Positions 44,101-49,969 of a stretch of 64,000 nucleotides of DNA are shown here, in pieces (position 1 is the stretch's first letter; each line of letters opens with the position of its first letter). The stretch covers positions 272,544,848-272,608,847 of the forward strand of contig OY986435.1 of the NCBI GenBank assembly GCA_963920525.1, written 5' to 3'. The stretch is from Dichetophora obliterata. Taxonomy: Eukaryota > Arthropoda > Insecta > Diptera > Sciomyzidae. The position numbers were made by a program, and so were the translations under genes. The notes beneath the pieces are model-generated. The model had not been told where the DNA came from, ran no database searches, and saw only the letters and a list, made by a program, of their open reading frames with translations.

Positions 44101-46345
44101 GTGCCTCTCGATAGTGTCCATACAGGTCGGGATGCAAGGCATTATTGCACTTTCGTATTATAGCTCTGCGAAAAAAAAACATTGAAAGCATTAGCTTAAA
44201 TATCGATAACATTATTGAAAATATGTTTTTTACTCACTGATCCTTTTTAATATCACGTGGACAATCATTTGGATCAAGTCCTGGAAAAGTATGCGGATGT
44301 GTTTGTATTGAAAACGGATAGAATATCTGTAAAAATTTATTGTATTAATTTTTTAAATTGAAAAGCTTTTACTTAAAGTGTCGCCACGCTAAATTAACAA
44401 GTTATTGCATCTGCATTTGACTTGAAATTTTCACAGATGGAAAACAGAAAAATTTTAAAATGTATCTGACCACAAAATTTCCAAAAGAACCCAGAGGCAA
44501 AAGTAAACTGCGAAGATGTTGTCTTTGAAGCTGTAGTTGAAGACAACGGAGTAACAATACGGATTTTTTGCTGACCTGTATTCATAAATTCAGGAGCAAA
44601 ATAAATCGTACAAAACGTTTGTCGAATCAATTTTTTTTTTAAAATATATTTTCACTTAAGCTGACGGCTTCAAAAACGGATCGATCCATTAAGGTATGAC
44701 CTGCGGTTAAAAGAAATTTTTAAAATTTTTTTTTCATGTCTTCTAAAAATAATTTCTTGAAAGGATTTTTTAAAATTCTATATTTACAAATCTATTCTAT
44801 ATATACACTAGCGCCGAAATGCAGTAATAAAACTTTTAATGCGTTTTTCTAGAAATCACTTGGGGTGTCGTTTTTCTCTCGGGAGGCGTTTTGTTGGTAA
44901 CAAAAAGATACAAAAAACCCAAAGTTGATAAATTGAAAAACGACTGAGCTACATCAATTTTAAAAAAGTTATTTTTGTGGGCTTGAACCGCAGGTCATAC
45001 CTTAAGGGAATAAGGGTGAGTGGAAAGAGAGGGAGAGTGGGAAGCATAAAGCAAGGAGAGTGCGATGAGGCACAAATATAGCGCAAACTCAAGCAGAGGG
45101 TTACTGGTGCAGTACGTGGATCCCATTCGTCGTCGAAGACGTGGCCAAGTATAGGCAAGCATAGAGCACAGCTATAGGATTGGAACGATCTGTCTTCGAA
45201 GACGGATGCTTCCGTTTGCCACGGGGAAAATGCATTTGGAATGGCAAGAATTTATTTTTCTTGCTTTTCCGTACATTATAAGTATGTTTATTTTTATAAC
45301 TCTTATGTTTGGTGCATCATGTACATGGTGCAAAAACTATTTTTTAACTCCTTGCACTTCTACGTACCTGCAATACTTTGCAAAAATCGATTGTTTGAAC
45401 CAAATCGTTGATATCCTCATCATAAAAGTCATGCGAAAATATTAACAGTGTCTTTGAAATATCTCTCGCCTGTGCAAGACTTACAATTAAATGGCGTAGG
45501 TAAGTAATACGTTTGTGAACCTGTGAAAAGAAGTTTAAAAACATTTTTTAGAAATATTTAAATGTATACCATTATTGGTATTTGCAGTTAACAGTTAACA
45601 TATTTTTTGCTATTTTGCATCACGAAAAAGCAAGACACGAAAAGTATAATAATTGCATTTCTATTGAAAGATAGTAATATTTGTCGTGTGTTGCTTATCG
45701 TTGTTTGGTCTTTTTCGTGATATAAAATGAAAGGGGATAAGTACTTTTTACTTTTATCAAAAAATTGAAGCAATGTTATTCAAAAATAGCTCTATTTCGC
45801 TCTCGTGTGTGCCTTACCTGTACTACGATTATCACAGAATCATTTTGAAGTGGCCCAAATGTATCCTCATTCAAAACCACTTGCAATTCATTGTATCTTG
45901 CAATCCTTTGTTTGATCTCGGATATATTTGGCTGATGATAGACATCGAAAAAGCCACCGTTAGGGGAGTTTGTACCGCCATCGTATACTGTCATTAATAA
46001 GAAAAAATATCAGCAATCATATCAGACATGTGTTTCTCATATAAGTTATAAATCACTTACGTCCTCCCACCAAGGACTGATTTCTGGTTCTGGGCGTTAG
46101 AAATTTATGTAAAACTGATGGCACCATAGATAGTATTGCAGCATTGGAATCATTGGTAGTTTCACTCACAACGGGATCACGAATTTCAGCTAAGTTTTAA
46201 AAAGGTCTTTCTCATAATATTGTGTTTATATCTTTAAGTTATGATCCCACTTACTATAGTTGAATACAACGTGCAGTAGTAAGAACAGGATCAGCGATAT
46301 CACAATGATGCCGCGCATATAGTAGCTGTTCGTTTTGCGATGCAT
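22824..46345 (-). CDS. Mgat2: Mgat2, alpha-1,6-mannosyl-glycoprotein beta-1,2-GlcNAc-transferase (eight exons, 3' end missing)
   Basis: The gene spans at least 23.5 kb on the minus strand. Eight exons join without a frame break: 46345-46255, 46189-46061, 45987-45818, 45520-45368, 44326-44238, 44165-44020, 23691-23531 and 23153-22824, giving 423 codons so far. The product is a type II Golgi membrane enzyme of family GT16. It transfers GlcNAc from UDP-GlcNAc to the alpha-1,6 mannose arm, the step that commits N-glycans to complex form. Diagnostic blocks are [49 protein letters not shown] and [14 protein letters not shown] (EED metal-binding motif). The C-terminal part after the VYQK-like end is not in view. 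An uninterrupted frame through eight spliced exons in TE-rich DNA argues for a functional gene. Confidence 0.9.
23531..23691 (-). CDS. Mgat2: Mgat2 exon 7: EED metal-binding motif
   Basis: 161 bp, acceptor CTGCTAG at 23693-23692, donor GTAAGT from 23530. It encodes [20 protein letters not shown], with the EED motif that stands in for DXD in this family. [18 protein letters not shown], with the conserved Cys pair, follows. It is 20.3 kb from exon 6 yet joins it in frame, completing a Gly codon. It ends in phase 0 after TYNTK. Confidence 0.92.
24090..25262 (-). pseudogene. Tc1-family transposase pseudogene
   Basis: It starts near 25262 with MAKGGY, and the helix-turn-helix piece contains [12 protein letters not shown]-like MITE interrupts the N-terminal half. 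Then come [20 protein letters not shown] and NLAFAKEN (24753-24529). The catalytic piece [16 protein letters not shown] (24685-24476) has the expected SDES changed to RDKS, so the first catalytic Asp may survive but the context is altered. The [15 protein letters not shown] piece (24331-24101) corresponds to SPDLNPIENLW. Frame changes and substitutions show it is dead. Confidence 0.85.
24924..25106. mobile_element. P-like MITE, 183 bp, perfect 8-bp duplication
   Basis: Ends are CATGGTAGAAGAATACAGG (24924) and the inverse CTCTATCCTTCTACCATG (25106). TGCTCTAA is duplicated exactly at 24916-24923 and 25107-25114. CATG termini with 8-bp duplications match the P-like element at 13724 and the MITE at 43643, whose TIR shares GGTATATGC. 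It sits in the Tc1 transposase. Confidence 0.85.
25846..26401. mobile_element. AT-rich MITE, copy 1
   Basis: TIRs of about 40 bp start TTATGTTGATTTTATATGAT at 25846 and are inverted at the right end (ATATAAAATCAACATAA, to 26401). The core 26114-26401 matches the second copy (29857-30183) in inverse orientation, including CACAAAGATTTCTGATGAAG and GAACAATTAATTGTT. Copy 1 has an extra ~220 bp between its left TIR and the core. Confidence 0.75.
26205..26234. repeat. GTT microsatellite
   Basis: About nine GTT units in a row within the MITE. The second copy has only three, so the run has expanded here. Confidence 0.85.
26670..27009 (-). mobile_element. tRNA-derived SINE, complete, with 16-bp target duplication
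   Basis: On the minus strand the element starts GTGACGGCCGTAGCCTAGTG. A box A (TAGCCTAGTGGG) and a box B (GGTTCAATTCC) follow at tRNA-like spacing, forming an internal Pol III promoter. About 230 bp of unrelated body and an ATTT-repeat tail (26670-26683 on the plus strand as AAAT units) come next. AGAATAAGCAACATAA is duplicated exactly at 26654-26669 and 27010-27025. The perfect duplication indicates recent LINE-assisted insertion. Confidence 0.88.
27431..27753. mobile_element. small TIR element (MITE)
   Basis: CCGATACACATTGACTGC at 27431 is inverted at 27736-27753 (GCAGTCAATGTGTATCGG). No coding content. The target duplication is unclear. Confidence 0.65.
28012..28094 (+). mobile_element. 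possible Helitron 5'-end fragment
   Basis: TCTATAGTAATAAAACTCAT followed by GTTTGTTTG repeats and AACGGCTCAACGGATTTTGC resembles the 5' start of dipteran Helitrons. The RTE fragment begins immediately after. No 3' end was found. Confidence 0.35.
28095..29803 (+). pseudogene. RTE reverse transcriptase pseudogene
   Basis: Pieces in order: 28099-28443 ([18 protein letters not shown]); 28571-29278 with [63 protein letters not shown] (catalytic YADD) and [10 protein letters not shown]; 29317-29559 ([19 protein letters not shown]); and 29597-29803 ([17 protein letters not shown]). These are standard RTE blocks, including the C-terminal RPHLRW motif. A stop at 28441 and frameshifts near 28560, 29275 and 29560 separate the pieces, so it is inactive. 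Confidence 0.85.
28095..29815 (+). mobile_element. 5'-truncated RTE-clade LINE
   Basis: Only the reverse transcriptase and C-terminal part of an RTE-type LINE remain. The 5' junction is near 28095, inside the region before the RT. The 3' end lies shortly after the stop at about 29803. The endonuclease domain is absent, which is the usual outcome of incomplete target-primed reverse transcription. Confidence 0.8.
29857..30183. mobile_element. AT-rich MITE, copy 2
   Basis: A 327-bp element with TTATGCTGACTTTATATGAT at the left and the inverse ending GTCAACATAA at 30183. Its core is the reverse complement of copy 1 (25846-26401). The two copies flank the SINE and the RTE fragment. Confidence 0.75.
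30184..31138. other. non-coding stretch
   Basis: Intronic with respect to Mgat2. No gene seen. A short GTT run lies near 31030. Confidence 0.4.
31671..31986. mobile_element. MITE with 24-bp perfect TIR
   Basis: CACGGTTAAAAATCTTGG begins at 31671 and the perfect inverse ends at 31986. The element is 316 bp, non-coding, and interrupts the Harbinger transposase. Confidence 0.8.
32207..32452 (-). pseudogene. hAT transposase C-terminal fragment
   Basis: An open minus-strand frame with [20 protein letters not shown] and FARA. It corresponds to the C-terminal tail of hAT transposases related to ZMYM1-type proteins (L-IE-DL--KL-YE--I--FA). It lies just inside the left TIR of the 10.1-kb element, as expected for the 3' end of a minus-strand transposase. 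The rest of the gene is lost or buried by later insertions. Confidence 0.6.
32500..32860 (-). pseudogene. Jockey-like LINE RT fragment
   Basis: Minus-strand frames contain [36 protein letters not shown], then [14 protein letters not shown] and [18 protein letters not shown]. These match the RT palm blocks 'TGDLL', '[12 protein letters not shown]' and 'LFLLFINDLLS' of a Jockey/CR1-group LINE common in flies. The intervening VPQGS block is damaged. The fragment at 40110-40690 is probably the upstream part of the same insertion, separated by younger elements. Confidence 0.7.
32860..35467 (+). pseudogene. CR1 ORF2 pseudogene (partial EN plus RT)
   Basis: Endonuclease pieces: [23 protein letters not shown] and the [16 protein letters not shown] linker. 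A frameshift near 33655 leads to RT blocks [45 protein letters not shown] and [16 protein letters not shown]. An in-frame TAA at 34404 is followed by [35 protein letters not shown] and IYADDMKIY (catalytic). A second frameshift near 34950 precedes the thumb and C-terminal part ([13 protein letters not shown]). Inactive. Confidence 0.85.
32860..35590 (+). mobile_element. second CR1-like LINE, 5'-truncated
   Basis: It starts within the endonuclease domain (about 32860, [11 protein letters not shown]) directly against the Jockey-like fragment and runs to about 35590. Its protein resembles the 13.2-18.5 kb element but is not a close copy. The 5' truncation is typical of LINE insertion. Confidence 0.8.
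35592..35912. mobile_element. MITE with AGGCTATTCACGG termini
   Basis: AGGCTATTCACGGTTTGA at 35592 is matched by the inverse TTCGAACTGTGAATGGCCT (to 35912). TA lies on both sides, a possible 2-bp target duplication. TIRs resemble those at 2901 and 4817. It separates the CR1 remnant from the gypsy remnant. Confidence 0.75.
36240..37501 (-). pseudogene. gypsy RNase H end and integrase
   Basis: 37501-37112 contains the RNase H end and linker ([30 protein letters not shown]). 37205-36702 has the integrase zinc finger (HELSHPG..., then PCQKC) and two catalytic Asp regions ([18 protein letters not shown]). The third acid (NGLVERWH) is in another frame after a shift near 36750. A GPY/F-like end ([12 protein letters not shown]) lies at 36350. 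A stop before RNase H and several frameshifts inactivate it. Confidence 0.8.
37627..38524 (-). pseudogene. gypsy reverse transcriptase
   Basis: The RT is in two overlapping frames. 38524-38129 has [32 protein letters not shown] and [20 protein letters not shown], then FAYIDE. The active-site YIDD is broken: the second D is lost and the frame shifts, consistent with a small deletion around 38140. 38148-37627 continues with [22 protein letters not shown] and [16 protein letters not shown]. Enzymatically dead. Confidence 0.85.
38528..39166 (-). pseudogene. gypsy protease and connection region
   Basis: Contains [13 protein letters not shown], a retroviral-type aspartic protease active site (DTGA). 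[11 protein letters not shown] and [19 protein letters not shown] follow, forming the flap and second half. It then leads toward the RT start ([17 protein letters not shown]). The protease motif itself is intact, but the upstream junction with gag is frameshifted and the frame ends in a stop before the RT. Confidence 0.8.
39200..39980 (-). pseudogene. gypsy gag with CHCC-type finger
   Basis: From an ATG near 39974 the frame shows [51 protein letters not shown] and [16 protein letters not shown], the capsid-like Gag of CsRn1-type elements. A TGA stands where a Trp is expected after PEI. Another stop (TAA) follows PYGRRY at 39241. The CWYHKKCG finger lies just downstream in a shifted frame. At least two stops and one shift: non-functional. 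Confidence 0.75.
40002..40027 (-). other. primer-binding site complementary to tRNA-Trp
   Basis: On the minus strand TGGTGACCCGAAACGTGATT follows directly after the presumed LTR end. It pairs, with a few differences, with the 3' end of dipteran tRNA-Trp (CCA end included). tRNA-Trp priming is a known trait of the CsRn1 clade. Confidence 0.7.
40110..40690 (-). pseudogene. Jockey-like LINE fragment upstream of RT
   Basis: Minus-strand frames read [17 protein letters not shown] near 40640, then [39 protein letters not shown] and [16 protein letters not shown]. This is the linker between endonuclease and RT in the LINE family whose RT piece lies at 32500-32860 on the same strand. The two pieces flank the gypsy, MITE and CR1 insertions, which suggests one original element. 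Confidence 0.65.
40691..42261. other. 5' side of the 10.1-kb hAT element, no readable gene
   Basis: AT-rich sequence between the Jockey-like fragment and the right hAT TIR. A 61-codon minus-strand frame (41908-42093) is not recognisable. A tandem duplication lies at 41314-41439. Confidence 0.45.
41314..41439. repeat. tandem duplication, about 65-bp unit
   Basis: The segment from GCATCACTCATCATTCATC to GACCCAAGT (41314-41374) is repeated at 41379-41439 with a single G/A difference. Confidence 0.85.
42280..42777. mobile_element. MITE with TAA duplication in the Harbinger 5' region
   Basis: Ends AGGCCGCTTTACATTGTCCT (42280) and the inverse AGGATAATGTAAAGCGGCCT (to 42777) extend to a TIR of about 30 bp. 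TAA occurs at 42277-42279 and 42778-42780. A 3-bp TWA duplication fits PIF/Harbinger-type MITEs. It lies a few codons into the Harbinger transposase. Confidence 0.8.
42824..43170. other. 5' flank of the Harbinger transposase
   Basis: AT-rich, no gene. It may contain the 5' end of the Harbinger element, but no terminal repeat pairing with the 3' side was found. Confidence 0.35.
43171..43438. mobile_element. mariner-type MITE, 268 bp, perfect TIR
   Basis: TATCGCTACCTTAATATAG at 43171 is perfectly inverted at 43438. The TIR is at least 32 bp and is bounded by TA on both sides (43169-43170, 43439-43440). Confidence 0.8.
43643..43857. mobile_element. P-like MITE, 215 bp, perfect 8-bp duplication
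   Basis: CATGGCAGAATTAGAGAAGG at 43643 and the inverse ending CTGCCATG at 43857. TTTCAAAA is duplicated at 43635-43642 and 43858-43865. The TIR shares GGTATATGC with the MITE at 24924. It lies in the large Mgat2 intron, close to exon 6. Confidence 0.85.
44020..44165 (-). CDS. Mgat2: Mgat2 exon 6
   Basis: 146 bp with acceptor TTCGCAG at 44167-44166 and donor GTGTGT from 44019. It encodes [36 protein letters not shown] and LDATRYHNG. Its donor opens the ~20.3-kb intron that is almost entirely transposon-derived. The phase 1 end matches exon 7. Confidence 0.9.
44238..44326 (-). CDS. Mgat2: Mgat2 exon 5
   Basis: 89 bp with acceptor TTTTTACAG and donor GTGAGT. It encodes [16 protein letters not shown] and [13 protein letters not shown], a block invariant in Mgat2 proteins that includes a Cys paired in the folded enzyme. 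It leaves phase 2, completed by the first base of exon 6 to give a Gln codon. Confidence 0.9.
44693..45001. mobile_element. MITE with TTAA target duplication
   Basis: GGTATGACCTGCGGTT at 44693 and the inverse AACCGCAGGTCATACC ending 45001, both bounded by TTAA (44689-44692, 45002-45005). TTAA duplications are made by piggyBac and Kolobok elements. It lies in the Mgat2 intron between exons 4 and 5. Confidence 0.7.
45368..45520 (-). CDS. Mgat2: Mgat2 exon 4: conserved nucleotide-sugar-binding block
   Basis: 153 bp, 51 codons in phase 0, with acceptor TTTTCACAG and donor GTACGT. It encodes [20 protein letters not shown] and [20 protein letters not shown], among the most conserved parts of GlcNAc-transferase II. 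This exon alone identifies the family. Confidence 0.92.
45818..45987 (-). CDS. Mgat2: Mgat2 exon 3: start of the catalytic domain
   Basis: 170 bp, acceptor at 45989-45988, donor GTAAGG from 45817. It encodes a Gly-rich lead ([16 protein letters not shown]), then [20 protein letters not shown] and [13 protein letters not shown]. The last is the first beta strand of the nucleotide-binding fold. It ends in phase 0. Confidence 0.88.
46061..46189 (-). CDS. Mgat2: Mgat2 exon 2: stem region
   Basis: 129 bp between an AG acceptor (46191-46190) and the donor GTAAGT (from 46060). It starts in phase 1 and leaves phase 1 open. Ser/Thr/Asn-rich sequence ([19 protein letters not shown]) fits a luminal stem between the anchor and the catalytic domain, a poorly conserved region in the family. 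Confidence 0.8.
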
Positions 46346-46383
46346 TGACCCGGTACTAGGTAGTGGCAACGGAATTCTGCGAC
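46255..46383 (-). CDS. Mgat2: Mgat2 exon 1 (visible): cytoplasmic tail and membrane anchor
   Basis: The acceptor TTTCTAG ends at 46384 and the donor GTAAGT starts at 46254. ATG at 46345-46343 gives [12 protein letters not shown] followed by a strongly hydrophobic [19 protein letters not shown], the single signal anchor of a type II Golgi protein. The frame is open upstream to the acceptor, so the exon is preceded by at least one 5' exon and an earlier start cannot be excluded. The exon ends in phase 1. Confidence 0.85.
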
Positions 46384-46782
46384 CTAGAAATAAAAAGAAA
46401 ACAAAATATTAGACGTGTTCACGATTCGATGTATTTCGTCTAGTATTGAATATTTATTGCCTAAAAAAAATATTTATTAACTAACGCAATCTTATACAGT
46501 GTTGCGCAAAACAATAGCAACAAAAAAGTGCGCTGCAACAAAATCGTGTATGTTTTTTAATATTGGGGACACACAAAAATGATTATAGAAATCAAAGAAT
46601 ACATTCATACATCATACATAAAACAAATCAAATTCAAATTTGGTTTTGTTTTTTTATTAAATCTAAAATTAATGTGGCTACATTCAATTTGTCTGAGAGC
46701 AAAACAAAAGCAACAAAACTTGAACAATTTAAAAAGAGAACAGAAGTTTCAAGAATTACCGGTAAAAGTTACGTTACTGTAA

Positions 46783-47294
46783 CTGTCTGACCAGAATCAT
46801 GTCGTTGTCGTGTCGGTGAGAGAGAATCGCTAAGAGTTGGCCCAGAATTGTAGCGCTGGCTTTGTCGTTTTGCTTTTATTCAATCTGCCATTGTTGATTT
46901 TCTTGAACTTGCTTCAGTATTCTCATCGTACTCCGATTGAACTAATAATTACTCCACTTCCATTTATTTCACTACTTTTTGCAATACTCTTCATATAAAT
47001 TTACTGCATTTTCAACTGAAGGCTACTCCTATCATTATTAGAGCAAATAGGAACACTGTTTACTCGCTACATTGGTTGACAGATTCTTCAAATTTTGTTA
47101 AAATATGGCAATATTTTTAGAGAGAAGCTGAGAGAGCTATCAAATAAACGACAAAGTCAAAATAGAAATAGAAACATTTCTATCTTGGCGTTTTCGTTGT
47201 CGTATTCTGCCGCAATTTTCTCCCATAAGGTTTGCATTGTCTCTGTCAGCGTTCTGCCTGCCGACACGACAACGACATGATTCTGGTCAGACAG
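46783..47294. mobile_element. MITE nested in the Tc1 element, 35-bp perfect TIR
   Basis: CTGTCTGACCAGAATCATGT at 46783 is perfectly inverted at the right end (to 47294). TAA flanks both ends, a 3-bp duplication of PIF/Harbinger type. It is inserted between the left IR and the transposase start. The perfect TIR suggests recent activity. ORFs on both strands inside are not genes. Confidence 0.85.
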
Positions 47295-47339
47295 TAAAGC
47301 ACGTGTTGTTTGTAAGTCATAAACATTTAAGTTTAGTTT

Positions 47340-48430
47340 TGTTTTTGCGCTAGTTGTGACATTAGCTGTTCCATTTATAATAGTACGTTTTAAATGCTGT
47401 GAAGCTCTTAAATTACAAATTATTTCCGAATATAAAAACGAAAATTCGCAAATATCTAGCGTGAAACAGTTTGGTATTAATCGGTCAATAGGTTGCAGAT
47501 TAATAAAGAAATATACCATCACAAAAGACGTAACAACGGCACATTAAAGAGGGCGACCGCGGAAGACATCACTGCGTGATGACAGGAACATTTGTGGTGT
47601 GTTCAAACGAAAAGCATTCGCCACATCCAAAGAGATTGTTCGGACACTTAATTTAGATATCCATCACAGCACTGTTCGAAGACAAGCCGTTGAGAACGAT
47701 TTAAGAAGTTACAGACCGGCAAATAAAACTTTGCTTTGCAGCTAAGCATAAAAAACAAGGTGAGGTGTTACAATTCAAACAATTCTGTCTGAAATTGTAC
47801 AACAAGTTGCAATTTATTGTTTTCTAGACTCAGTCTTGCAAAATAGCACTTAAATTGCACCGTTCAAAAATCGAAAACCGTTTTTTTAGCGATGAATCAA
47901 AGTTCACCTTGATTAATTCAGATAGGATGTGCACAGTATGGTGCCACCCAGGTACACTACTTGAAACCCGAAACTGCAAAATAAATTTTAAACACGGAAG
48001 CGGTGGCATTATGGTCTGGACTTGTTTTTCCTATAATGAAGCTGAACCATTTCAAAAAATCGATGGAATTATGGATCGATTTGTATATAATGACATTTTA
48101 GAAAGCAAGATGCGACCACATTCAGAGTGGAATATGTCACTTCAGTGAACGTTTCAGCCCGACATCGACCCGAAGAACACTTCAAAGCTCATCAAAGATT
48201 ACATAAAAGAGGCAATAGCATTCAAGTCCTTGATTGGCCGGCACAGACACAATGACTTGAATCCCATTGAAAATCTTTTTGGGATTTTGAAGGTAAAAGT
48301 TTCTGGTCAAACAAGTTTACAATAAGACTGCACTGTATGAAGCCCTGAAACTTAATTGGGAACATATACCTAATACCAAAATATCTAATTTAATAGAGTC
48401 GATGCCGCTCAGAAGTGCAGCGGTTATATA
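47340..48430 (+). pseudogene. Tc1-family transposase pseudogene
   Basis: Order on the plus strand: HTH part (47356-47547, CEALKLQIISEY, SVKQFGINRSIGCRLIKKY); then in shifted frames GRPRKTSLRDDR, SKEIVRTLNLDIHHSTVRRQ; then 47855-48148 with FFSDESKFTLINSDRMCTVW (catalytic Asp-Glu context intact), HGSGGIMVWTCFSYN and PFQKIDGIMDRF. NPIENLFGILK-like sequence with the final catalytic Glu is near 48260. Stops at 47546 and several shifts break the frame. Confidence 0.85.
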
Positions 48431-48684
48431 AAATAATGCAAATCACACCAAATATTAATTATGTTGCTTTTGTTTTGCTCTCAGACAAACTGAATGTAGT
48501 CACATTAATTTTAAATTTAATAAAAAAAAAAACAAAACCAAATTTGAATATGATTTGTTTTTAATATGATATATGAACATATGCTTGGGTTCCTATATAA
48601 TTTTTGTGTGTCCCTAATATTTAAAAAGATACACGATTTTGTAGCAGCGTACTGATTTTGTTGCTATTGTTTTGCGCAACACTG

Positions 48685-49485
48685 TACATAAAGGGGATAA
48701 GCCAAAGTGAATAATGCTTTAGCGGCGCCCTTTTAGTTTTTTTCGCCCTAATCTATACATGTAATAAAACTGTAATCGAAAATCTATATATTGAATATTT
48801 TTTCGAAATTCTTTCTCAGATTACAAAAATGTCATTTTTAAAAATATTGTCTGTCCAAACGCACATCACGTGAAAACTACTGGATGGATTATTTTCAAAC
48901 TTGACATGTAGGTTCCTTACGTCCCTGGTCGGGACATAGTCTACTTTTTATCGCCAAAAAAGGATTTTCTTGAAAAGAACGGTTCAAAATAACAGCCGGA
49001 TTTAGCTATTTATTCATCATTTTTTTAAAAAATTTCTATTGAAAAGTTCGTGAAAATTTTAATTTTTTTTCAAATGGTTGCAATATTATTTAAACGATTT
49101 TTTTTGAAATTCCTGCGTCCAGCTACAGCTAATAACATTTTTTTCGTTTTTTGTACTCAGATCATTCATTTGAACGAATTGATTAATGTCAATGCCACTG
49201 AGGTCAGATTCAAGAGGTGCCATTTTCAAAGAACCATTCAAAAAGTACTTATTAATGTACCAAAGATGTGTAATTCGGTTCCCCATATATATATTTATAT
49301 AAAAATTCACACAGGAAACTAATTTAACAAGCATTTTAGATACCTTGCCGATGTCATGCCAGAGTTAATTAATTCCATTTATATGTTTAACGTATATGTT
49401 GTAAAAGCACTGAAATAATGAAAAAAAATAATTACAGTTTGATGTGTCTTTTATGTATGTGCATTAGGCTGCCTCATCAAAAAAG
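48685..49485. other. non-coding, with a Helitron-like 5' fragment
   Basis: From 48752 the sequence TCTATACATGTAATAAAACT, then TGTCTGTCCAAACGCACATC and GGATGGATTATTTTCAAACT, resembles a Helitron 5' region. No 3' end was recognised. The segment 49420-49470 is repeated around the I-like LINE insertion site (49813-49840 plus 54983-55012). Confidence 0.4.
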
Positions 49486-49704
49486 TTGTCATTGCCACCG
49501 ACTTAAAATAAACCTTGGTCTATTCTAAGACGAATGCACAACATTTTTTTGGCTGTTTTTGTGACTACTACACCAGCTAATATTTTTAGGAAAAACATGG
49601 TTTTTGGAAGTTAAGCTCACTGTCGGCTATCGTAACAGGCAAAAAATGTTGTGCATTCGTCTTAGAATCGATCAAGATTCATTTTAAGTTGGTGGCAATA
49701 ACAA
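49486..49704. mobile_element. foldback MITE, 66-bp arms
   Basis: A 219-bp hairpin: arms of about 66 bp sharing TTCTAAGACGAATGCACAAC, AACTTAAAAT and ATTGCCACC, separated by about 85 bp. No coding content. Confidence 0.75.
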
Positions 49705-49827
49705 ATTTTCCCTCCCCATAGAGGTCGAGGCTGCATACTTTCAGGCTGCACATTTTTCAGGACATCATATGTTGCAAAAGCAATGTAACGGAGTACCATG
49801 CTTGCCTTTTAAAAAAGAATTACAGTT

Positions 49828-49840
49828 TGATGGGCCTTTT
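49828..49840. repeat. left target-site duplication of the I-like LINE
   Basis: TGATGGGCCTTTT, identical to 54983-54995. Confidence 0.9.
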
Positions 49841-49969
49841 TTTTTTTTTTTTTTTATTAATTATTTATTATAAAGTAAATTTACAATAAGTAAAAGAAAA
49901 GCACTAGCAGCTATGGCTATCGGCATTGATTGAAATTAAGGAATTACGAAAAGTCTAATTGTAGATCTA

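Larger units (their letters stand above)
46497..48684 (+). mobile_element. Tc1-like transposon with long IR/DR termini
   Basis: CAGTGTTGCGCAAAACAATA at 46497 and its inverse at 48684 are flanked by TA. The inverted repeat is about 240 bp. GCAAAACAAWAGCAACAAA occurs at 46506 and 46699, and inverted near 48463 and 48657, about 193 bp apart at each end. This is the IR/DR layout, with nearly the same spacing as the 23.8-25.6 kb element although the repeat sequence differs. It carries a broken transposase and a nested MITE. Confidence 0.88.

Noticed and set aside
45773..45997. Plus-strand 74-codon ORF
   Set aside because: It is antisense to Mgat2 exon 3.
46783..47522. Minus-strand ORF of 121 codons
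   Set aside because: It spans the right end of a nested MITE and the antisense of the Tc1 transposase.
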